From: [Mycobacterium] crassicus
GTDB lineage: Bacteria > Actinomycetota > Actinomycetes > Mycobacteriales > Mycobacteriaceae
DNA length: 64,000 bases
Assembly (NCBI RefSeq): GCF_020181615.1
Contig: NZ_CP084029.1
Span: 3,133,693 to 3,197,692, forward strand
Reading direction: 5' to 3'
Under the pieces are notes generated by a model that worked only from the letters and a program-made list of their open reading frames with translations, had not been told where the DNA came from and did no database searches. Each line of letters begins with the position of its first letter. Position 1 is the first letter of the stretch. Shown piece after piece: positions 8,244-20,032 of the stretch. The translations under genes were made by a program, and so were the position numbers.

Positions 8244-9365
8244 ATGCGGATGCGCGGGGCGGTTCACCGGGTGCCAGTTGTCCTGTGCGCGGCGCTGATG
8301 GTTCTGACCGGTTGCGCGCACTTCGACGACGCGCAGTCGCAGCCCTTCACCACCGTGCCGCGCCGCGGTATGGCGCCCACCACCACACCCCCGCCGCCCC
8401 CGCCGCTGCCCGCGAACCCGTTCCCCAAGCAATGCCCGGCCCCCGGCGTGATGCAGGGCTGCCTGGAGAGCACCAGCGGCTTGATCATGCACGGCGACAG
8501 CAAATCGGCACTGGTAGCCGAGCGGACCACCGGCGCGGTCAAAGAGGTCTCGCTGAGCGCCGAGCCGAAGGTCAAGACCGTCATCGGTGTCGATCCGGCG
8601 GGTGACGGCGGACTGATGGACATCGTGCTGTCACCGACCTACTCCCAGGATCGGCTGATGTACGCCTACATCAGCACCCCCACCGACAACCGGGTGATCC
8701 GAGTCGCCGACGGCGACGTTCCCAAGGACATCTTGACCGGAATCCCCAAGGGCGCGACCGGAAACACCGGCGCGCTGATCTTCACCAGCCCGACCACGCT
8801 GGTGGTGCTGACCGGCGACGCGGGGAATCCGGGCGCCGCCGCCGACCCGGGGTCGACGGCGGGCAAAGTGCTGCGCATCGAGCAGCCGACGACGATCGGG
8901 CAGGCCGCCCCCACCACCGCACTGAGCGGATTGGGCGCCGGCGGCGGGTTGTGTGTCGACCACGTCGACGGCTCGCTCTACGTCACCGACCGCAGTCCCA
9001 GCGGCGACCGTCTGCAGCGCATCACCAAAGATTCCCGGGTTTCGACGGTGTGGACCTGGCCGGACAAACCGGGCGTCGCCGGCTGCGCGGCGATGGACGG
9101 CATAGTGCTGGTCAATCTGATCAACACCAAACAGACGGTGGCGGTCCGACTGGCCTCGGGTACCGGATCGGTCACCAGCGAGCCCGAGGTCATGCGCCAG
9201 GACACCCACGGCCATGTCTGGGCCGTGAAGATGTCGCCGGACGGCAACGTCTGGGGCGCAACGGTGAACAAGACCGCCGGCGACGCCGAGAAGCTCGACG
9301 ACGTGGTGTTCCCGCTCTTCCCGTCCGGCGGCGGTTTCCCGCGTGCCAACGACGACAAGGATTAG
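8244..9365 (+). CDS. lppZ: Lipoprotein LppZ (sugar-dehydrogenase-like beta-propeller)
   Basis: 373 aa, the same length as M. tuberculosis Rv3006. The signal peptide ends in a lipobox (MVLTGC, Cys at about 25), so the protein should be lipidated and extracytoplasmic. A Pro-rich linker (TTTPPPPPPLP) leads into a beta-propeller of the glucose/sorbosone-dehydrogenase type (GGLMDIVLSPTYSQDRLMY, GDAGNPGAAADPGSTAGKVL). The enzymatic activity of mycobacterial LppZ is unproven. It is separated from doxX by a 250-bp divergent region. Confidence 0.92.
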   Translation: MRMRGAVHRVPVVLCAALMVLTGCAHFDDAQSQPFTTVPRRGMAPTTTPPPPPPLPANPFPKQCPAPGVMQGCLESTSGLIMHGDSKSALVAERTTGAVKEVSLSAEPKVKTVIGVDPAGDGGLMDIVLSPTYSQDRLMYAYISTPTDNRVIRVADGDVPKDILTGIPKGATGNTGALIFTSPTTLVVLTGDAGNPGAAADPGSTAGKVLRIEQPTTIGQAAPTTALSGLGAGGGLCVDHVDGSLYVTDRSPSGDRLQRITKDSRVSTVWTWPDKPGVAGCAAMDGIVLVNLINTKQTVAVRLASGTGSVTSEPEVMRQDTHGHVWAVKMSPDGNVWGATVNKTAGDAEKLDDVVFPLFPSGGGFPRANDDKD

Positions 9366-9608
9366 ACACCCCTCGGGGCGCCCTTCGCCGCGTTCAGCAA
9401 CTGTGGGCTCCCTCATGCCACTTCAGCCCACCTGAGTGATTGGCCTTCCGCGCCGTCGCCACCAATCTCCTGAAAATATCCTGTCAATTATCTGGCTAGC
9501 GCAACCCCGTTTTCGCGGTTAATTATGAGCAAAATGGCCTTGAACTCGTCTTTTTGCCAGCAGTCAGTTCATTTTCTCCTAAATTACTTTCAAGTAGCGT
9601 TACGCCAA

Positions 9609-9624
9609 CGTGGCAACCGTCACA
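9609..9624. promoter_or_regulatory. Weak CRP-like site before the GjpA-like gene
   Basis: CGTGG-CAACCG-TCACA has a perfect right half (TCACA) and a partial left half of the TGTGA-N6-TCACA pattern. It lies about 21 nt upstream of the start codon at 9645, close to the ribosome site. Taken alone it is weak; it is listed because related sites precede the other exported-protein genes here. Confidence 0.25.
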
Positions 9625-9644
9625 CTCACGTAACAAGGAGACTC

Positions 9645-10694
9645 ATGCAACATCTCACCCCCTCCCCTTGGGTCGCAGCCAGCATCGCGCTCGTCGGCGC
9701 CGGCGCCATCGCCGCCACCCCGATCACCGCACCACCGCCCGGCCTGCCCGCGATCCACTCGCCGGCCGTCGCGCTGACAGCCGACTTCGACCCGTTCGGC
9801 GCGTGGCAGGACGTTTTCGACACGGCCAAGGCCAACATGACCGCCCTGACGGACGCCATGTCCGCGGCCCCCATGGTGGCGGGGCAACAGCTCATCTACG
9901 ACCTGATGCACGGTGTGTCGATCGACCCGCAGGCCGTCATCGACGCCATCGCGCAGCCCAGCATGCAAACCGACCTGCCGATGTCTCCGCTACTGCTGAG
10001 CAACGACGCGTTGCAGGCCCTTATCACCCTGCTGATGCCGCAGTTCATGCCCAGTGACTTCCCCCTGACCACCGATGAGCTCACGCCGATTCTCTCTTTC
10101 CTGGCATCACCGCTCAGCGGGGTGCTGATCGGCGCGCTCGGCCCGTCCATCAGCCCGCTGGTGGCGATGTACAACGACGTCACTCAGATCAGCACCGACC
10201 TCTCCGGCACCGCCCCGGATTGGACGGCGGCGCTGCAGGACATGGCCAACCTCCCTGCCGACATGGTCGGCGGGCTCCTCAACGGGGCCACCCTCAACCT
10301 GGACGCGCTGCTGCCGAGTCTGACCGAGGGCGGCCTGCTGTCCCCGGACCTGGACGTCACCGCGCTCAGCTACACCTTCGGCGGCCTGCTGTCCCCCGGC
10401 CTCACCGGCACCAACGTCGAGGGCTTCGTCAACTTGATCAACGACGGCAGCTCCCCCGGAATCGGCGGCTCGATCATCAACGGGCTGGGGCTGACCACCG
10501 GCCTGATGGGCTTCCCGCTGGTGGTTGAGGGCCAAGGCGTCGGTCTGATGGGCGCGTGGCAGAGCCTGCAGGAGATCATGGCCAACGCGCTCGGCTGGGA
10601 TGGCGTGGGCAACCCGCTCGGCGACCTGGCCAGCAGTGGCAGCTCCGCGGCGAGCGACCTGTTCGCCGAACTGGCCGGTTCACTCGGCCTGTAG
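9645..10694 (+). CDS. Exported protein of the GjpA-like mycobacterial family
   Basis: 349 aa from ATG 9645, preceded by AAGGAG. The N-terminus is a signal-like segment (WVAASIALVGAGAIAATPIT) followed by a Pro linker and the block PAIHSPAVALTADFDPFGAWQ (positions 28-48), a pattern found in many non-tuberculous mycobacterial proteins annotated as 'outer membrane porin GjpA'. The following DVFDTAKANMTALTD region fits that family. The rest is Leu/Gly/Asp-rich, with paired segments around GGLLSPDLDV and GGLLSPGLTG. Porin function is not demonstrated. A strong hairpin terminator follows at 10719-10749. The N-terminal motif is shared with the repeat protein at 804. Confidence 0.7.
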   Translation: MQHLTPSPWVAASIALVGAGAIAATPITAPPPGLPAIHSPAVALTADFDPFGAWQDVFDTAKANMTALTDAMSAAPMVAGQQLIYDLMHGVSIDPQAVIDAIAQPSMQTDLPMSPLLLSNDALQALITLLMPQFMPSDFPLTTDELTPILSFLASPLSGVLIGALGPSISPLVAMYNDVTQISTDLSGTAPDWTAALQDMANLPADMVGGLLNGATLNLDALLPSLTEGGLLSPDLDVTALSYTFGGLLSPGLTGTNVEGFVNLINDGSSPGIGGSIINGLGLTTGLMGFPLVVEGQGVGLMGAWQSLQEIMANALGWDGVGNPLGDLASSGSSAASDLFAELAGSLGL

Positions 10695-10718
10695 GTCTGT
10701 CCTCATAGAACGTCGCAG

Positions 10719-10749
10719 AAGTGGCCCCCTTCACCGAAGGGGGCCACTT
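10719..10749 (+). terminator. Hairpin terminator after the GjpA-like gene
   Basis: Perfect 14-bp stem (AAGTGGCCCCCTTC / GAAGGGGGCCACTT) with a three-base loop and a short T-run, 24 nt after the stop. The stem closely resembles the terminator at 1475-1506. Confidence 0.75.
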
Positions 10750-10886
10750 TCGTCGTGAGCGCCGGACCCGTCGGTTCTCACAGAAGCTTTACCGACTCCG
10801 CCCGGCTGCCTTAAAAATCCCGCTTACGTTAGAAGTCGGGTCCAGTGGTCACAGCACGGCTGCCTAGCGAAAGGGATGACACCACA

Positions 10887-10982
10887 ATGTTGATCGACGT
10901 TCGGTGGCTGCAGTTCATCTTCGATCACCTGGGCCACCAGCCGGCCCGCCGGTTGCCGCAGCTCCACGCCACCGCCGGCTGA
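10887..10982 (+). CDS. Possible 31-aa short ORF convergent with gatB
   Basis: ATG-initiated frame beginning MLIDVRWLQFIFDHLG and rich in Arg/His/Pro toward the end. It is preceded by GAAAGGGATG at a workable distance and by an AT-rich patch (TTAAAAATCC, 10811-10820) that could be a promoter. It ends 12 nt from the gatB stop. No family is recognised, so it may be a small protein or chance. It is reported because it fills the only unexplained part of this intergenic stretch. Confidence 0.3.
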   Translation: MLIDVRWLQFIFDHLGHQPARRLPQLHATAG

Positions 10983-10993
10983 GGCGGCCGGGA

Positions 10994-12496
10994 CTATCCG
11001 CAGGCTGCGAGCACCAGCTCGCGCACCCGGGCGGCGTCCGCCTGGCCCTTGGTGGCCTTCATCACCGCACCCACGATCGCACCCGCGGCCTGAATCTTGC
11101 CGCCCCGAATCTTCTCGGCCACATCCGGATTGGCAGCCAACGCCTCGTCGATCGCCGCCTGGATCACCGAGTCGTCGCGCACCACGACCAGGCCCCGGTC
11201 GGTCATCACCTGCTCGGGCTCGCCCTCACCGGCCAGCACGCCCTCGACCACCTGCCGGGCCAGCTTGTTGGAGAGCTTGCCCGAATCCACCAGCGCCACC
11301 ACCGCGGCGACCTGCGTGGGCGTGATGCCCAGCGCGTCGAGTTCGACGCCGGCCTCGTTGGCCTTCTGCACCAGGAAGTTTCCCCACCAGGCCCGGGCCG
11401 CCTCACTGGACGCCCCGGCGGCCACGGTGGCGGTGACCATCTCGACCGCACCGGCGTTGACCAGGTCGCGCATCACCTCGTCGGAGACGCCCCACTCGTC
11501 CTGAATCTTCTTGCGCGACAGCCACGGCAGCTCCGGGATGGTGCCGCGCAGCTCGTCGACCCATTCCGCACTCGGCGCCACCGGCTCCAGGTCGGGTTCG
11601 GGAAAGTAGCGGTAGTCCTCGGCGGTCTCCTTGGCCCGGCCCGGGCTGGTGTAGCCGGCCTCGTGGAAGTGCCGGGTCTCCTGGACCACGGTGCCGCCGC
11701 CGGTCAACACCGCGCCCTGGCGACGCATCTCGTAGCCGACGGCCACCTCGACGCTCTTGAGCGAGTTGACGTTCTTGGTCTCGGTACGGGTGCCGAATTC
11801 GGTTGCACCGGTTGGCTTCAGCGACACGTTGGCGTCGCAGCGCATGGACCCCTGGTCCATCCGGACGTCGGAGACGTCCAGTCCGCGAAGCAGATCCCGC
11901 AGTGCGGTCACATACGCCCGGGCGATCTGCGGGGCACGCTCGGCGGTTCCGGTGATCGGCTTGGTGACGATCTCGATCAGCGGCACCCCGGCCCGGTTGT
12001 AGTCGACCAGTGATTCGCTGGCGCCCTCGATGCGGCCGGTGTCACTGCCCACGTGGGTGAGCTTGCCGGTGTCCTCCTCCATGTGGGCGCGCTCGATGTC
12101 GACCCGCCAGACCGTGCCGTCGTCGAGCGGCACATCCAGGTAGCCGTTGAAGGCGATCGGCTCGTCGTACTGGGAGATCTGGTAGTTCTTCGGCTGATCG
12201 GGATAGAAGTAGTTCTTCCGCGCGAACCGGCACCAGGAGGCGATCTCGCAGTTCAGCGCTAGCCCGATCCGGATCGCGGACTCGACCGCGGCCCCGTTGA
12301 GCACGGGCAGCGAACCGGGCAGACCCAGACACACCGGACACACCTGGGTGTTGGGTTCGGCACCGAACTCCGTGGAGCAGCCGCAGAACATCTTGGTGGC
12401 CGTGGACAGCTCGACATGCACTTCCAGACCCAGCACCGGGTCGAAGCGGGCGACGACGTCGTCGTAATCGAGCAGTTCAGCGACAGCAGCGGTCAT
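10994..12496 (-). CDS. gatB: Aspartyl/glutamyl-tRNA(Asn/Gln) amidotransferase subunit B
   Basis: 500 aa. With GatA and GatC it converts Glu-tRNA(Gln) (and Asp-tRNA(Asn)) to the cognate amide; GatB carries the kinase/tRNA-binding function. The cradle domain shows [18 protein letters not shown], the second zinc-type pair [12 protein letters not shown], and [17 protein letters not shown]. The C-terminal YqeY-type tail ends [21 protein letters not shown]. Here gatB is separated from gatC-gatA by tenA, two small genes and pfkA. In M. tuberculosis pfkA alone sits between, so gene insertion has occurred. Confidence 0.97.
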   Translation of the reverse strand: MTAAVAELLDYDDVVARFDPVLGLEVHVELSTATKMFCGCSTEFGAEPNTQVCPVCLGLPGSLPVLNGAAVESAIRIGLALNCEIASWCRFARKNYFYPDQPKNYQISQYDEPIAFNGYLDVPLDDGTVWRVDIERAHMEEDTGKLTHVGSDTGRIEGASESLVDYNRAGVPLIEIVTKPITGTAERAPQIARAYVTALRDLLRGLDVSDVRMDQGSMRCDANVSLKPTGATEFGTRTETKNVNSLKSVEVAVGYEMRRQGAVLTGGGTVVQETRHFHEAGYTSPGRAKETAEDYRYFPEPDLEPVAPSAEWVDELRGTIPELPWLSRKKIQDEWGVSDEVMRDLVNAGAVEMVTATVAAGASSEAARAWWGNFLVQKANEAGVELDALGITPTQVAAVVALVDSGKLSNKLARQVVEGVLAGEGEPEQVMTDRGLVVVRDDSVIQAAIDEALAANPDVAEKIRGGKIQAAGAIVGAVMKATKGQADAARVRELVLAACG

Positions 12497-12523
12497 GCCC
12501 GGAATTCTAGGCGACCGGCGTGA

Positions 12524-13192
12524 TCACACCGGCCAGTCCTCCATCCGGTGGGCGGCGTCGAAGAACATCCACTCGTAACGTGCGGTGGTGTGGAAATGCC
12601 GGCGCATCAGGTCCCACTCGGCCGAGGACACCTGCGCACCGATCCGGTCGGTGACCGCGAGCACGTCGTCGACCACCGCCTGATACTCCGGTCCGGCGTA
12701 GGTGTCGATCCAGCGCTGGAACAGCGGCTCCGGCGAGCCGAGGCGTTGCAGGTGTTCACCCACCCGCGCGTAGATCCAGTAGCAGGGCAGCACCGCGGCG
12801 ACCGCCTCGGCGTAGGAGCCGGACGCGGTGACGGCCAGCAGGTAACTCGTGTAGGCCTGGGTGGTCGGGCCCACCGGCAACGCCGCGGCCCGCTCGGCGT
12901 CCAGACCCAGATCGGCGAGCAGCCCGGCGTGCAGCTCGTTCTCGGCGGTGATGGCCACGCCGGCGTGTTCGGCGAACATCGTCAGCTCCGCATCGACCGG
13001 AGCCTTGGCCGCGCAGCCGGCCAGCGCACGCGCATAAGCCCGCAGATAGTGGGCGTCCTGGATGATGTAGTAGCGGAATCGATCGCGGCCCAACGAGCCG
13101 TCGGTCAGTCCGGTGATGAACGGGTGCGCGCAGATTCGTTGATAGATCTCGGCGGCTTGATCCCAGAGTGCGTCACGTGTCCGGTCGGCCAT
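12524..13192 (-). CDS. tenA: TenA-type aminopyrimidine aminohydrolase (thiaminase II)
   Basis: 222 aa of the TenA/PQQC fold. TenA salvages thiamin breakdown products by hydrolysing aminomethyl-pyrimidine to HMP. The expected active-site residues are visible: Asp46 in IIQDAHYLRAY, catalytic Cys137 in VLPCYWIYARVGE and Glu207 in TARYEWMFFDAAH. Conserved YYxxQDxxY and late YxEW features are intact. The gene stands 27 nt upstream of gatB on the same strand. No TPP riboswitch was seen upstream. Confidence 0.88.
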   Translation of the reverse strand: MADRTRDALWDQAAEIYQRICAHPFITGLTDGSLGRDRFRYYIIQDAHYLRAYARALAGCAAKAPVDAELTMFAEHAGVAITAENELHAGLLADLGLDAERAAALPVGPTTQAYTSYLLAVTASGSYAEAVAAVLPCYWIYARVGEHLQRLGSPEPLFQRWIDTYAGPEYQAVVDDVLAVTDRIGAQVSSAEWDLMRRHFHTTARYEWMFFDAAHRMEDWPV

Positions 13193-13226
13193 GCCCCACC
13201 GTAGCCCGCCGCACTAAACTGACCGG

Positions 13227-13613
13227 ATGTCCGACCGCAACGTACTGGGCCAGCCGCTGCAACCGTGCGGCACCGACCCGCTCACCGGTTTCTATCGCGA
13301 CGGCTGCTGCTCGTCAGGGCCGGAAGATATCGGACGGCACACCATCTGCGCGGTCGTGACCGGGGAGTTCCTCGAGCACCAGCGCTCGATCGGCAACGAC
13401 CTGTCCACGCCGATGCCGGCCTACCGGTTTCCGGGCCTGACCCCCGGGGACCGCTGGTGCGTCACCGCGGTCAACTGGCTGCGGGCGCATCGCGCCGGCT
13501 GCGCCGCTCCGGTGGTGCTGGCCGCCAGCCACGAGCGCACCCTCGACGTGGTGTCGCTGGATGTGTTGCGCGCGTACGCGGTTGACGTGCCCGACAACCC
13601 GGGCGACCTGTGA
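13227..13613 (+). CDS. DUF2237 family protein
   Basis: 128 aa. It matches the conserved uncharacterised DUF2237 family (COG3651) throughout: NVLGQPLQPCGTDPLTGFYR, GCCSSGPEDIGRHTICAVVT and GDRWCVTAVNWLRA. Five cysteines, including a CC pair, are conserved features of the family; no function is known. It is divergent from tenA with only 34 nt between starts. Confidence 0.85.
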   Translation: MSDRNVLGQPLQPCGTDPLTGFYRDGCCSSGPEDIGRHTICAVVTGEFLEHQRSIGNDLSTPMPAYRFPGLTPGDRWCVTAVNWLRAHRAGCAAPVVLAASHERTLDVVSLDVLRAYAVDVPDNPGDL

Positions 13614-13639
13614 CCGGCGTTCGCCGGCAGCCAACGTAG

Positions 13640-13987
13640 TTAGAAGCCGAGTGTGCCGGCGCTACCGGTGCTGCTCTGCTGGCGGCGATGGACGTACCAG
13701 ACGAATTCCTCGACCAGCTCACCGTTTTCGGGGCAGTCCGCCGACACCGACCCGGCCAGTAACCGTCCGGTCTGGTCCTGGTCCAGGCCACTGGTCGCCA
13801 GGATGTGGTCGACCGCGTGCTTGACCCCCGCCAGATTCGGCTGGTCGCGCATGAACCCGCAGACCTCGGCACCGTGATCGTCGACGTATCCGCTGACCGC
13901 GTCGCCGCTGCCGTGGGCCGGTGCGGCGAGGACAAGCCCGACCGGCAGACCGCACAACACGGCGGCCGCCCATGACAACTTCTCCAT
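13640..13987 (-). CDS. Small secreted DUF732-like protein
   Basis: 115 aa from ATG 13987 (MEKLSWAAAVLCG); a start five codons upstream is also open. The signal peptide is followed by a mature region of about 88 residues with two cysteines (GAEVCGFM and SADCPEN), the DUF732 pattern of small secreted mycobacterial proteins. No enzymatic residues are evident. It is convergent with the DUF2237 gene and lies downstream of pfkA in reverse orientation order. Confidence 0.7.
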   Translation of the reverse strand: MEKLSWAAAVLCGLPVGLVLAAPAHGSGDAVSGYVDDHGAEVCGFMRDQPNLAGVKHAVDHILATSGLDQDQTGRLLAGSVSADCPENGELVEEFVWYVHRRQQSSTGSAGTLGF

Positions 13988-14096
13988 CTCCACCTCCACC
14001 ATTACCCGCCGGAACGGCGAACGACATCGGTCGAACGCGCGCTGACCATTGTGCGACTATTTCCCGCCGTTGTCATGCTCAAACGTCGATGAAATC

Positions 14097-15128
14097 TCAG
14101 CCGAAGAACGCCGCCGCATCGTCGTAGCGGCTCTGCGGCACCACCTTGAGTTGGCGCACCGCGTCGGCCAGCGCCACGCGACCGATCTCCTGGCCGCGCA
14201 GCGACACCATCATCCCGTACTCGCCGGCGTGCGCCGCGTCGGCGGCGTTGACGCCGAACCGGGTGGCCAGCACCCGGTCGTAGGCGGTCGGGGTGCCACC
14301 GCGCTGCACATGCCCGAGCACGGTGGTGCGCACCTCTTTCTTGACCCGCCGCTCGATCTCGACCGCCAACTGCGCGGCGACCCCGGTGAACCGCTCGTGG
14401 CCGAACTCGTCGACGCCACCGGCCCGCAGCTCCATCGATCCGGCAGCGGGCTTGGCTCCTTCGGCCACCACGCAGATGAAGTGCGACGAACCGTGCTGGA
14501 AGCGCTGTTTGACCAGCCGGCACACTTCCTCGACATCGAAGGGCTGCTCGGGGATCAGCGTCATATGCGCACCGGACGCCAGGCCGGCGTTCAGCGCGAT
14601 CCACCCGGCGTGGCGGCCCATCACCTCAACCAACATCACGCGCTGGTGCGATTCAGCGGTGGAATGCAGCCGGTCGATGGCCTCGGTGGCCACTTGCAGG
14701 GCGGTGTCATGGCCGAAAGTGACGTCGGTGCAATCGATGTCGTTGTCGATGGTCTTCGGCACCCCGACCACCGGGACGTTCTCCTGCGACAGCCAGTGCG
14801 CGGCGGTCAGAGTGCCCTCCCCACCGATCGGGATGAGCACATCGATGCCGTTGTCGTCGAGGGTCGCCTTGACCTGGTCGAGGCCGGCGCGCAACTTGTC
14901 CGGATTCACCCGGGCGGTGCCGAGCATGGTGCCGCCCTTGGCCAGCAACCGATCGTTGCGGTCGTCGTTGGCCAGCTGGATTCGCCGGTTCTCCAACAGG
15001 CCGCGCCAACCGTCCTGGAATCCGACCACTGTTGAGCCGTAGCGGGAGTCGCAGGTGCGCACCACTGCCCGGATGACGGCGTTCAAGCCGGGGCAGTCGC
15101 CGCCGCCGGTGAGGACTCCGATCCGCAT
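14097..15128 (-). CDS. pfkA: ATP-dependent 6-phosphofructokinase
   Basis: 343 aa, equal to M. tuberculosis Rv3010c. It phosphorylates fructose 6-phosphate in glycolysis. It begins [17 protein letters not shown]. The nucleotide loop IPIGGEGTL carries Gly at the position that distinguishes ATP from PPi enzymes, and catalytic [12 protein letters not shown] and substrate-binding [12 protein letters not shown] are intact. The start at 15128 is chosen because the Rossmann strand begins there; the longer upstream reading is gatA shadow. It lies 35 nt after gatA on the same strand. Confidence 0.96.
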   Translation of the reverse strand: MRIGVLTGGGDCPGLNAVIRAVVRTCDSRYGSTVVGFQDGWRGLLENRRIQLANDDRNDRLLAKGGTMLGTARVNPDKLRAGLDQVKATLDDNGIDVLIPIGGEGTLTAAHWLSQENVPVVGVPKTIDNDIDCTDVTFGHDTALQVATEAIDRLHSTAESHQRVMLVEVMGRHAGWIALNAGLASGAHMTLIPEQPFDVEEVCRLVKQRFQHGSSHFICVVAEGAKPAAGSMELRAGGVDEFGHERFTGVAAQLAVEIERRVKKEVRTTVLGHVQRGGTPTAYDRVLATRFGVNAADAAHAGEYGMMVSLRGQEIGRVALADAVRQLKVVPQSRYDDAAAFFG

Positions 15129-15163
15129 GGTGCCCATCTTGCCGGGAACGGCACCGCCGTGGG

Positions 15164-16645
15164 TCAGATCGCGGCGGCCATCTCCCCGCGGGCGGCTTCG
15201 TAGGCGGCGCCCACCCGGTAGAGCCGGTCGTCGGCCAGTGCCGGCGCCATGATCTGCAAGCCGACCGGCAGCCCGTCGTCGCCGGACAGCCCGGACGGCA
15301 CCGACATGCCGCAGTGCCCGGCCAGGTTCAGCGGCAGGGTGCACAGGTCGAACAGGTACATCGCCAGCGGGTCGTCGACCTTCTCCCCCAGCCGGAACGC
15401 CGTGGTGGGCGTCGTCGGCGAGATCAGCACATCGACGGACTTGTACGCCTCGTCGAGGTCGCGCGCGATCAGCGTGCGCACCTTCTGGGCCTGGTTGTAG
15501 TAGGCGTCGTAGTAGCCGGCCGACAGCGCGTAGGTGCCGAGCATGATGCGGCGCTTGACCTCAGGACCGAAGCCGGCCGCCCGGGTCAACGCCATCACCT
15601 CCTCGGCGCTGTGGGTGCCGTCGTCGCCGACCCGCAGCCCGAAACGCATCGCATCGAAGCGGGCCAGATTGGACGACACCTCCGAGGGCAGGATCAGGTA
15701 GTAGGCGCTCAGCGAGTAGTCGAAGTGCGGGCAGTCCACCTCGGAGATCTGCGCGCCCAACGCCTTCAGCTGATCGACCGCGGCGTTGAACGACGCCAGC
15801 ACGCCCGGCTGGTAGCCCTCGCCGCTGTGCAGCTGGCGAACCACGCCGATCCGCACACCCGACAGGTCCCCGCTGGCCCCGGCGCGCGCGGCGCCGACGA
15901 CGTCGGGCACCGGTACGTCCAGTGAGGTGGAGTCGCGCGGGTCGTAGCCGGCGATCACCGAGTGCAGCAGCGCGGTGTCGGCCACGGTGCGCGCGCACGG
16001 TCCGCCCTGGTCCAGCGACGACGCACACGCCACCAACCCGTAGCGGCTCACGGTGCCGTAGGTGGGTTTGACGCCGACGGTGGCGGTCAGCGCGGCCGGC
16101 TGGCGAATCGAGCCGCCGGTGTCGGTGCCGATGGCCAGTGGCGCCTGGAACGCCGCCAGCGCCGCGGCACTGCCGCCGCCGGAGCCGCCCGGCACCCGCT
16201 CGACATCCCACGGGTTGCGGGTCGGGCCGTAGGCGGAGTTCTCCGTCGACGAGCCCATCGCGAACTCGTCCATGTTGGTCTTGCCCAGGATCGGGATGCC
16301 GGCCGCGCGCAGCCGCGCGGTGACGGTCGCGTCGTAGGGTGCCTGCCACCCTTCCAGGATCTTCGATCCGCAGGTGGTGGGCGCGTCGACGGTGGTGAAC
16401 ACGTCCTTGAGGGCCAGCGGGACCCCGGCCAGCGGCGACGGTGCCTCGCCGGCGGCGATCGCCTTGTCGGCGGCTTCGGCTGCGGCCAAGGCCTCGTCGG
16501 CGCCGACATACAGGAACGCCCGGTACCGGTCGTCGGTGGCCGCGATCTGTTCGAGGTGCGCGCGGGTGACCTCGACCGAGGACACCTCGCGGGCGGCGAT
16601 CTTGGCCGCCAGGGTGGCCGCGTCGGATCGGATCAGCTCACTCAC
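15164..16645 (-). CDS. gatA: Glutamyl-tRNA(Gln) amidotransferase subunit A
   Basis: 493-aa amidase-signature subunit that releases ammonia from glutamine or asparagine for the GatCAB complex. It starts at GTG 16645, overlapping the gatC stop (GTGA). The catalytic Ser-cisSer-Lys system is visible: Lys in [10 protein letters not shown], and the Gly/Ser-rich block [12 protein letters not shown] through [13 protein letters not shown]. Full length with the conserved end [15 protein letters not shown]. Confidence 0.97.
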   Translation of the reverse strand: MSELIRSDAATLAAKIAAREVSSVEVTRAHLEQIAATDDRYRAFLYVGADEALAAAEAADKAIAAGEAPSPLAGVPLALKDVFTTVDAPTTCGSKILEGWQAPYDATVTARLRAAGIPILGKTNMDEFAMGSSTENSAYGPTRNPWDVERVPGGSGGGSAAALAAFQAPLAIGTDTGGSIRQPAALTATVGVKPTYGTVSRYGLVACASSLDQGGPCARTVADTALLHSVIAGYDPRDSTSLDVPVPDVVGAARAGASGDLSGVRIGVVRQLHSGEGYQPGVLASFNAAVDQLKALGAQISEVDCPHFDYSLSAYYLILPSEVSSNLARFDAMRFGLRVGDDGTHSAEEVMALTRAAGFGPEVKRRIMLGTYALSAGYYDAYYNQAQKVRTLIARDLDEAYKSVDVLISPTTPTTAFRLGEKVDDPLAMYLFDLCTLPLNLAGHCGMSVPSGLSGDDGLPVGLQIMAPALADDRLYRVGAAYEAARGEMAAAI

Positions 16646-16941
16646 TGGCTCTCCCCCAGGATCTGCGGGACCGCGAAGCGGCCTTCTTCGGCTCGGGGGG
16701 CTGCGGCGAGCGCCTGCTGCTGGGTCAGACAGGGCACGATCTCGTCGGCTCGGGTCACGTTGACGGCCTTGAGCGGGTTGTCGGTCGCCTCGACGCCGGT
16801 GACGTCGACAGCCTGAATCGTGCTGACATGGGTCAGGATCGCATCGAGCTGGCCTGCGAAGCCGTCCAACTCGGCGTCGGTCAGGGCCAGCCGGGCCAAC
16901 CGGGCCAGGTGAGCTACGTCGTCACGGGAGATCTGGGACAC
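16642..16941 (-). CDS. gatC: Glutamyl-tRNA(Gln) amidotransferase subunit C
   Basis: 99 aa from GTG 16941 ([20 protein letters not shown]), the start usual for GatC. It is the small subunit that stabilises GatA and bridges GatB. The C-terminal [16 protein letters not shown] and GRFAVPQIL motifs are intact. It is translationally coupled to gatA by a GTGA overlap and diverges from the ACT-domain gene with 41 nt between starts. Confidence 0.95.
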   Translation of the reverse strand: MSQISRDDVAHLARLARLALTDAELDGFAGQLDAILTHVSTIQAVDVTGVEATDNPLKAVNVTRADEIVPCLTQQQALAAAPRAEEGRFAVPQILGESQ

Positions 16942-16982
16942 GGGTGCAAAGCCTAGTCGCCCGGCTGTGGGACAGTTTTCCT

Positions 16983-19756
<2,774 letters not shown>

Positions 19757-19843
19757 CTATCGGGTTGCATCTGGCTCGGATTTGGGCGCAGAGTGATTTT
19801 TGTCGCTTTGGGGCGTTGGCCAGCTGGTAAATGCCCGAACCGA

Positions 19844-19858
19844 AGTAAACCGTTTACT
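19844..19858. promoter_or_regulatory. Perfect palindrome in the ligA/transporter intergenic region
   Basis: AGTAAAC-C-GTTTACT, a 7-1-7 perfect inverted repeat about 97 nt upstream of the ligA start and 110 nt upstream of an ATG with a good ribosome site. It looks like an operator for a dimeric regulator; which gene it controls is unclear. Confidence 0.45.
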
Positions 19859-19967
19859 GTGCGTACACCAACGCTGATTAATGTGCGCTATGCGTAAGCC
19901 ATCGTGATGCATGAGAGCTTGCTCAACACCGCGGGTTAACTCACATCTGACAGGGGAACGAGCGAGC

Positions 19968-20003
19968 ATGGCGGCACGGCGGTCAATCAAGGGCGTGACC
20001 TGA
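19968..20003 (+). other. Short upstream ORF or displaced start of the transporter gene
   Basis: ATG 19968, preceded by AGGGGAACG, opens an 11-codon frame (MAARRSIKGVT) that stops at 20001-20003. The transporter frame reads on from here in a different phase without a canonical start until TTG 20033. This may be a real upstream ORF coupled to the transporter, or the true transporter start disconnected by a one-base frameshift or sequence error. Confidence 0.35.
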
Positions 20004-20032
20004 TCAGCCCGACCTCAAGCCCCTCACTGGCA

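Noticed and set aside
10904..12013. 369-codon plus-strand ORF over gatB
   Set aside because: Antisense shadow of gatB in GC-rich sequence; no ribosome site or recognisable family.
13193..13226. TPP riboswitch before tenA
   Set aside because: Only 34 nt separate the divergent starts; no THI-box sequence is visible.
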